DNA from: an uncultured Lachnospiraceae bacterium
GTDB taxonomy: Bacteria; Bacillota; Clostridia; Lachnospirales; Lachnospiraceae
Reading direction: 5' to 3'
NCBI GenBank assembly: GCA_910588955.1
Contig: CAJURQ010000052.1
Span: 1 to 9,799 of the forward strand
Length of the DNA stretch: 9,799 bases
Shown here: piece after piece, positions 5,929-9,799 of the stretch
Position numbering within the stretch: the stretch's first letter is position 1
How the letters are laid out: each line of letters starts with the position of its first letter
Made by a program: the position numbers and the translations under genes
Notes under the pieces: generated by a model
Databases searched by the model: none
What the model was told of the DNA's origin: nothing
The model's input: the letters and a program-made list of their open reading frames with translations, nothing else

Positions 5929-7167
5929 ATGCAAATAACAAAGAATCAACACTATGTTCCGCGTTTTTATATGAAACCTTTTTCTATTGTCAAAAATGAA
6001 GGGACAAAAAAAGAAAAGGTACTAATATCCTTTTATCAATTTAAAGATAATTTATTTAAAGATAATATTCCAACGACTTCTGTGTGTTCGGAAGACTTTT
6101 TCTATGACGAAGATGGAAAAATAGAAAATAAACTTGCGCAAAAGGAGGGCAAGTGGGGGAGTGCGATTTCAAAAATTAATCGTAATGAAAGGTTAGATTC
6201 AAGCGAAATTTACGATGTCAGAGAATTTGTAGCATATCAAATAAGTAGGACTAAGGCGATGCTTGATCATAATCAGGACATGGTAGCAACAATGATGGCG
6301 GATATAGTTTCTGCCGAAAATACTTCTTGGGATAAATCTGTAGTGAAAGAGGTGGCTAAAAAGAGAGTCGAGAAGGAAATAACTTCTGAGTACAATTTAA
6401 GTCTTGTGAAAAATGTTCTGCCTGTTATTGATGATTTAGAAATGAGTGTTCTTGAGAATAAAACAGAGACTGCTTTTTTTACATCGGATGTTCCTGTGAT
6501 TATTGTTAATCCTTTAGGGATTCATCATGCTGGTTTAGCAGATATAGGTATAGTTATTTTTTTCCCAACATCTCAAAGAAAGGTGGTTATGCTTTACGAT
6601 AGTAAATTTTATGGAAAGATTGCAGAAGAAATACAAGATTCAGAATGTATTGATGTTTTCAACAAATACCAATATATTAGCGCAGATGAGAGAATATTAG
6701 CTTTAAACTCGACAGAATTTAATAAATTTGTACAAGATGATAATTTAAATATTATTCGAGAAAAGTTTTACGCTTCAGTTAAAACCACTGCGAATAATGA
6801 TGGTATTGGAACACTTATGGCTGCCAAGTCAAGGAGTATTGAATATTATTTTGATATTCCGATGCTTAAATTACCAAAAAAATTAAGAAAAATACCAAGA
6901 GACTTTAGGGAAACTTTTTCACGTACTTATAGTATTGAAACCAGAAATGCAATATTGTGTAGAATTTATGGTGAATTAACTTCAATTAAAGATGAAAGAC
7001 TGAAGGCACATTGGAGACAAAATCAGCAATACGCAAAAATATTATTGGAATATTTAGATTATTACTGGAAGACACCAAATGAGGACCGTGTCATTACAGG
7101 AGAACATATGAAACGATTAAAGGAAAGCTTGATACATTTTATTCCTGCACAAGATAATTATAGTTAA
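5929..7167 (+). CDS. DUF4238 family protein, A+T rich (412 aa)
   Basis: A protein of unknown function. The N-terminal signature NQHYVPRFYMKPF (residues 6-18) is typical of DUF4238 and normally lies right at the N-terminus. That, with the GGAG(A)TGA site at 5913-5920, favours ATG 5929; ATG 5911 is possible and adds six residues. A second family-type motif, FFTSDVPVIIVNP, spans residues 183-195 and is followed by FFPTSQRKVVMLYD. The conserved His8 and the TSDxP motif suggest an active or binding site, but no reaction is established to my knowledge. There is no signal peptide and no clear membrane segment, so it is probably cytosolic. The C-terminal third is basic (LPKKLRKIPRDFRETF). It stands alone with its own promoter. 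Composition is far more A+T rich than both sides, pointing to separate acquisition. A cargo or defence role is inference only. Confidence 0.85.
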   Translation: MQITKNQHYVPRFYMKPFSIVKNEGTKKEKVLISFYQFKDNLFKDNIPTTSVCSEDFFYDEDGKIENKLAQKEGKWGSAISKINRNERLDSSEIYDVREFVAYQISRTKAMLDHNQDMVATMMADIVSAENTSWDKSVVKEVAKKRVEKEITSEYNLSLVKNVLPVIDDLEMSVLENKTETAFFTSDVPVIIVNPLGIHHAGLADIGIVIFFPTSQRKVVMLYDSKFYGKIAEEIQDSECIDVFNKYQYISADERILALNSTEFNKFVQDDNLNIIREKFYASVKTTANNDGIGTLMAAKSRSIEYYFDIPMLKLPKKLRKIPRDFRETFSRTYSIETRNAILCRIYGELTSIKDERLKAHWRQNQQYAKILLEYLDYYWKTPNEDRVITGEHMKRLKESLIHFIPAQDNYS

Positions 7168-7174
7168 TATAGAA

Positions 7175-7419
7175 ATCGTTTTTGCGTCAAATTAAGAGAG
7201 TTGAATAATATTTGTGATAATATTTTGGGTGCAAAAAATAACGATAGCCACTCTGAAAAACAGGCTATCGTTAAATTTTACACTATGGAATGTCGAAAGT
7301 GCGGCAATTCCAATTCAAAAAACGATAGCCGCCCATGAACGGGTGCATTTGCCATTCCTAAAAGTGTTGATTTTCGGGTATTTGCAGTAAATGTAAAAAC
7401 GATTGCACCCACGCAAAAA
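7175..7419. repeat. Gene-free stretch with nested inverted repeats and five AACGAT words
   Basis: This interval between the DUF4238 gene and the flavodoxin remnant has no convincing gene. An outer 9-base inverted repeat, TTTTTGCGT (7179-7187) and ACGCAAAAA (7411-7419), encloses GGGTGCAA (7227-7234) and TTGCACCC (7403-7410). Inside is a perfect 11-base hairpin, TAACGATAGCC (7239-7249) with GGCTATCGTTA (7263-7273). Read on the minus strand this hairpin is followed by a T-run, so it would be terminator-like in that direction. AACGATAGCC recurs at 7321-7330, and AACGAT also lies at 7398-7403 (plus) and 7175-7180 (minus). A tiny frame at 7285-7338 begins MECRKCGNS, like the start of a zinc-ribbon protein, and may be a gene remnant. 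The whole could be a small non-autonomous element, an attachment region or a deletion scar. Confidence 0.5.
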
Positions 7420-7680
7420 TTGTATCAATCTGGACACGCAATATGGTGGTTTGATATGCTAATGGCAATGTACAGCTTTTCTGAGGAGTATGACTTTGTA
7501 GGAAAGACAATCATTCCCTTTAATGTCCATAATGGAAGCTGTTTTTCAGGTACAATCGCAACCATTCAGGAACTGGAACCGAATGCCAAAGTGATTACAG
7601 ACGGTTTTACGGTAAATGAAAGAGATGTGGCAAAAGCAGCAGGAGATGTGGCAGACTGGCTTCAGGGGTTAGGTTATTAA
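7420..7680 (+). pseudogene. 5'-truncated flavodoxin (C-terminal half only)
   Basis: The C-terminal half of a flavodoxin, about 80 residues where about 150 or more are usual. AIWWFDMLMAMYSF matches the PIWW.DMPMAVYTF region, and KTIIPFNVHNGSCFSGT matches the KTIIPF.TH.GSG.SGT loop that contacts FMN. The ending DVAKAAGDVADWL is also family-like. The N-terminal half, with the phosphate-binding loop (SxTGNT-type), is missing. The frame stays open back to a TGA at 7336-7338, but residues before about 7430 do not look like flavodoxin. The TTG at 7420 has no ribosome binding site. Without the phosphate loop it should not bind FMN. The break coincides with the repeat-rich interval to its left, so an insertion or deletion there probably removed the 5' half. 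Confidence 0.75.
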
Positions 7681-7736
7681 TTTTTATCTATCAAAAAAAA
7701 TTTAGAATATTTTAAACAAGAAATGGAGGAATTGGC

Positions 7737-8372
7737 ATGAAAGTTTTACTGGTAAATGGAAGTCCGCATAAGGAGGGCTGTACATACACGGCGCTCAGTG
7801 AGGTGGCGGATACGCTGAATAAAGAGGGAATCGAAACAGAGATTTTCTGGATTGGCAATAAGCCTGTTGGTGGCTGCATTGCTTGTTTGAAATGCAGGGA
7901 GAAAGGTTCTTGTGTCTTTGATGATGTGGTGAACCGTTTCCGTGAGAAAGCGTATGAAGCAGACGGATTCGTTTTTGGCAGTCCTGTCCATTATGCAGGT
8001 GCGACCGAAAATATGACAGCTTTTATGGATCGGCTGTTCTATTCGGAACTTGGAGGAAATGGAAACAAGGCATTTTATATGAAGCCGGCAGCGGCGGTTG
8101 TTTCCGCTCGGCGTGCAGGTACGACGGCAACCTTCGACCAGCTTAATAAATATTTTACGATTCAGGAAATGCCAGTTGTTTCTTCCCGTTATTGGAATAT
8201 GATTCACGGTGCGACTGCCGAACAGGCAAGACAGGACGCAGAGGGACTGTATACCATGCGGGTTCTAGGCAGAAATATGGCGTATCTGCTGCGCTGTCAG
8301 GAGATTGCGCACAAAGTCGGCATAAAACTGCCAGATCAGGAAACACCAGTATTTACGAATTTCATCCGGTAA
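7737..8372 (+). CDS. Iron-sulfur flavoprotein / NADPH-dependent FMN reductase family (211 aa)
   Basis: A flavodoxin-fold redox protein. The start is ATG at 7737, with GGAGGA at 7725-7730. The N-terminal strand and phosphate loop are typical of FMN reductase family members: MKVLLVNGSPHKEGCTYTAL (residues 1-20). A compact cysteine motif follows, GGCIACLKCREKGSC, with C47, C50, C53 and C59 (CX2CX2CX5C). This is the pattern that binds a [4Fe-4S] cluster in Isf-type iron-sulfur flavoproteins. Residues 77-93 (ADGFVFGSPVHYAGATE) form the second flavin loop, and MTAFMDRLFY follows. Isf proteins pass electrons between ferredoxin-type donors and small oxidised substrates in anaerobes; the substrate here is unknown. 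The gene looks intact although its neighbours on both sides are broken. It lies 56 bases after the flavodoxin remnant. Confidence 0.9.
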   Translation: MKVLLVNGSPHKEGCTYTALSEVADTLNKEGIETEIFWIGNKPVGGCIACLKCREKGSCVFDDVVNRFREKAYEADGFVFGSPVHYAGATENMTAFMDRLFYSELGGNGNKAFYMKPAAAVVSARRAGTTATFDQLNKYFTIQEMPVVSSRYWNMIHGATAEQARQDAEGLYTMRVLGRNMAYLLRCQEIAHKVGIKLPDQETPVFTNFIR

Positions 8373-8412
8373 TAGCGTGAAAAAGAGCATTTCACCATCC
8401 TGATTTGTACGC

Positions 8413-8424
8413 CTGCTTAAGCAG
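8413..8424. repeat. 12-base perfect palindrome CTGCTTAAGCAG
   Basis: CTGCTTAAGCAG lies between the iron-sulfur flavoprotein gene and the DUF362 remnant. No T-run follows, so it is not a terminator. It could be an operator half-site pair for the downstream gene, but a single 12-base palindrome is weak evidence. A small GTGAAA/TTTCAC inverted repeat lies just upstream. Confidence 0.3.
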
Positions 8425-8460
8425 ACAGATGGGAGTTAACGTGAAAAAATTAGGGAGGGA

Positions 8461-9239
8461 TTGTATGAAACCGAAAATAATGGAGCAGTTTTCAATGGAA
8501 AAACGATTGATGAGAAAGCAGTAAATGGAGCAACCTCCAATGGAGAAACAATGAATGGGAAAGCCTCCGATGGAGAAGCCATTAATGGGGAAGCCTCTGA
8601 TGAAGAAACAGCCAACAGAGAAAATGCAGATGCCGCTGTCGTATATTTTACTTCCGACATCTCACCAGAGGGTTGGTAGCAGTGTATAAAGCGCTGGAAT
8701 GGGAGCCAGCGGGAAACGTGGCGGTCAAGCTGCCTACAGGGGAGCCGCCTGCAAGTAATTATCTCGATCCCGAATTAATCAAAGATCTGGTGCAGTCCGT
8801 AAAGGCTACAATCGTGGAGTGCAACACGGCATATGGCGGTTCCAGAACAGAAACAGCTATGCATATGCAGGTTGCCAAAGACCATGGATTCACTGCGATA
8901 GCGGATGTGGATATCTTAGATGCAGACAGCTCTATGGAACTGCCAGTGGCAGGCAGCACACATTTAGAGAATAATCTGGTGGGAGCGCATTTTGGGGAGT
9001 ATGATTCGTACATTATTCTCTCACACTTTAAGGGGCACGCGATGGCTGGCTTTGGCGGAACCATTAAGAATATTTCCATTGGTCTTGGTTCTAAAGAGGG
9101 GAAGTGCCTGATTCATACAGTGGGTCAGAGCAATACCAGCCTCTGGGGCGGCGATCAGATTGGATTTACAGAATCCATGGCAGAGGCAGGAAAATCGGTG
9201 TCGGACTATCTTGGTAATGGGGAGCGCGGCGGCGTTTAA
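8461..9239 (+). pseudogene. DUF362-family protein, frameshifted and 3'-truncated
   Basis: Two frames together spell one DUF362-type protein. The first (from 8461) has a repetitive N-terminus and then AAVVYFTSDISPEGW before a TAG at 8677-8679. The second, from the TTG at 8673, continues exactly where the family would (LVAVYKALEWEPAGNVAVKL, then TIVECNTAYGG, LSHFKGHAMAGFGGTIKNIS). Loss of one base near 8671-8674 explains this; there is no canonical slippery heptamer. The match runs to SMAEAGKSVSDYLGNGE, after which the expected C-terminal part is absent and permease sequence begins. AGGGAGGGA at 8451-8459 is a good ribosome binding site, but the ATG it best serves (8465) is in a third frame that stops after 19 codons; TTG 8461 is too close to it, so the original start is uncertain. 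DUF362 proteins are linked with iron-sulfur and redox functions, fitting the neighbour. Almost certainly inactive. Confidence 0.82.
8479..8628 (+). repeat. 15-base tandem repeat encoding (N/D)G(E/K)-type pentapeptides, 10 units
   Basis: Ten consecutive 15-base units read NGAVF, NGKTI, DEKAV, NGATS, NGETM, NGKAS, DGEAI, NGEAS, DEETA, NRENA in the first DUF362 frame. The approximate unit is AATGGAGAAGCCTCC. Unit boundaries fall every 15 bases from 8479 without slipping. The encoded segment is polar and probably disordered, a linker before the DUF362 domain. Confidence 0.8.
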
Positions 9240-9396
9240 GATCACGGAACCAGCGACAAAGATTACGAATCTGGGCGCTTTGAAGATTGTCCTAGGAGTC
9301 AGGCGCTTTGCGTTGTATATTGTTTTCGTGATGATCTTCTCGCTGATGACGGGAATCCTTACAAACTGGATAGTCGCTTACTTACAGGCAATATAA
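9217..9396 (+). pseudogene. 5'-truncated permease, last 59 codons (ArsP/DUF318-like)
   Basis: From about 9217 a different frame takes over: AAAFKITEPATKITNLGALK, then IVLGVRRF and a hydrophobic helix, FALYIVFVMIFSLMTGILTNWIV. It ends at TAA 9394-9396. This resembles the C-terminus of the large predicted permeases of the ArsP/DUF318 type, where a conserved amphipathic segment precedes the last transmembrane helix. The remaining membrane segments are missing, so it cannot work as a transporter. It overlaps the tail of the DUF362 frame without a gap, so a deletion probably fused the two genes between about 9215 and 9225. The ATG at 9217 has no ribosome binding site. Family by eye; another permease family is possible. 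Confidence 0.6.
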
Positions 9397-9400
9397 ATAT

Positions 9401-9511
9401 TCATGTTCCCCCATCGGTTTCAAAGCAGAGGAGTATGTCCTTGCCTGTATGTTTCGAACCATTCACACGCATGTATTTCGCAAGTGTTTTAAGGTGATTT
9501 AGAATGGTCAT
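9401..9511 (-). CDS. Possible small protein, 36 aa, behind the edge gene
   Basis: ATG at 9511 to TGA at 9401-9403 on the minus strand. The product begins MTILNHLKTLAKYMRVNGSK and ends CFETDGGT. It starts 10 bases after the stop of the preceding minus-strand frame, and AGGA about 8 bases upstream of the ATG could serve as a ribosome binding site. The peptide is basic and matches nothing I recognise. Length alone would not support it; spacing and the binding site give it some weight. It may instead be the remnant of a longer gene. Confidence 0.28.
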   Translation of the reverse strand: MTILNHLKTLAKYMRVNGSKHTGKDILLCFETDGGT

Positions 9512-9521
9512 AAAGGGATTC

Positions 9522-9799
9522 CTAAAGGGTATGTATTTCCTCCTCTGTAATATGTTTAATTCTATTGTATGAGTCATTCAGTTTTTTGATAAGCTGGTTT
9601 ATTTGACTATTCTCTGAGTGTTTGGTGGTTCTGACTATATTGGTGATGATTCCTGTAACGGCAAGTGGATCTCGAAAATGAACAACATTTCCATTTTCAT
9701 GAAAAATAACTTCTTTTTTCCAATAATCATCACGATAACATCCGTTAGTAAGCGATGAATAACCTGCCGGTTTTACATATTCTAAAATCTGTGGGATAA
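9522..9799 (-). CDS. Hypothetical protein, C-terminal 91 residues (5' end outside window)
   Basis: On the minus strand a frame is open from the right edge for 91 codons to a TAG at 9522-9524. The visible part includes PQILEYVKPAGYSSLTNGCY, YWKKEVIFHENGNVVHFRDP and a helical end, QINQLIKKLNDSYNRIKHIT. Codon use is natural for an A+T-rich gene, and 91 codons without a stop in such DNA favour real coding. No start codon lies in view, so it is the 3' part of a longer gene. I do not recognise the family: it has no cysteine motif, membrane segment or known catalytic signature. It is convergent with the permease remnant, about 125 bases away. Confidence 0.6.
   Translation of the reverse strand, partial: IPQILEYVKPAGYSSLTNGCYRDDYWKKEVIFHENGNVVHFRDPLAVTGIITNIVRTTKHSENSQINQLIKKLNDSYNRIKHITEEEIHTL

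Noticed and set aside
7239..7273. Perfect hairpin as a terminator for the DUF4238 gene
   Set aside because: The T-run lies on the minus-strand side of the hairpin, so it does not form a rho-independent terminator in the plus direction.
7168..7420. CRISPR array, because of the repeated AACGATAGCC
   Set aside because: Only three 10-base copies, in mixed orientations and with uneven spacing.
8665..8680. Programmed ribosomal frameshift in the DUF362 gene
   Set aside because: No X XXY YYZ heptamer and no obvious stimulatory hairpin just after it; the gene is also truncated at its 3' end, so decay is simpler.

Overview
This looks like chromosomal DNA of a gut-type Clostridia, most likely Lachnospiraceae. 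That guess rests on protein resemblance (the phage endolysin architecture, the paired serine recombinases, the flavodoxin / iron-sulfur flavoprotein / DUF362 genes) and on AGGAGG-type ribosome binding sites, not on any marker gene. The window joins three blocks of different composition.

Block 1 (about 1-5750, G+C rich) is one end of a prophage or prophage-like integrative element. It begins inside a multi-domain peptidoglycan hydrolase (amidase, glucosaminidase, SPOR-like segment, SH3) that ends at a strong terminator. A small minus-strand gene follows, with a near-consensus promoter. Next comes a plus-strand integration cassette: a helix-turn-helix protein with two zinc ribbons, a SHOCT-like small protein whose start overlaps it, and two large serine recombinases that overlap by 8 bases. 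The cassette ends at a hairpin terminator. Both recombinases keep the YxRVS catalytic serine motif and a four-cysteine zinc ribbon, but their C-termini differ. The second carries the usual coiled-coil segment; the first has basic NUMOD3-like 21-residue repeats instead. A 19-base imperfect direct repeat precedes the cassette.

Block 2 (about 5750-7420, strongly A+T rich) holds a single DUF4238-family gene with its own TATAAT promoter. A gene-free stretch of about 250 bases follows, with nested inverted repeats and five copies of the word AACGAT. The DUF4238 gene may be cargo at the edge of the element or an older island gene. The attachment site is probably either near 5745-5800 or within 7168-7420.

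Block 3 (about 7420-9799, intermediate composition) is a decaying redox locus. It holds a 5'-truncated flavodoxin, an apparently intact iron-sulfur flavoprotein, a DUF362 gene broken by a one-base frameshift after a pentapeptide-repeat N-terminus and cut off at its 3' end, and the last 59 codons of a permease joined directly to it. The window ends with a minus-strand reading frame of unknown function that runs off the right edge, and a possible 36-codon reading frame behind it.

The items most worth following are the two-recombinase cassette with its two small candidate accessory factors, the NUMOD3-like tail, the lone A+T-rich DUF4238 gene beside the recombinases, and the repeat-rich scar at 7175-7419.
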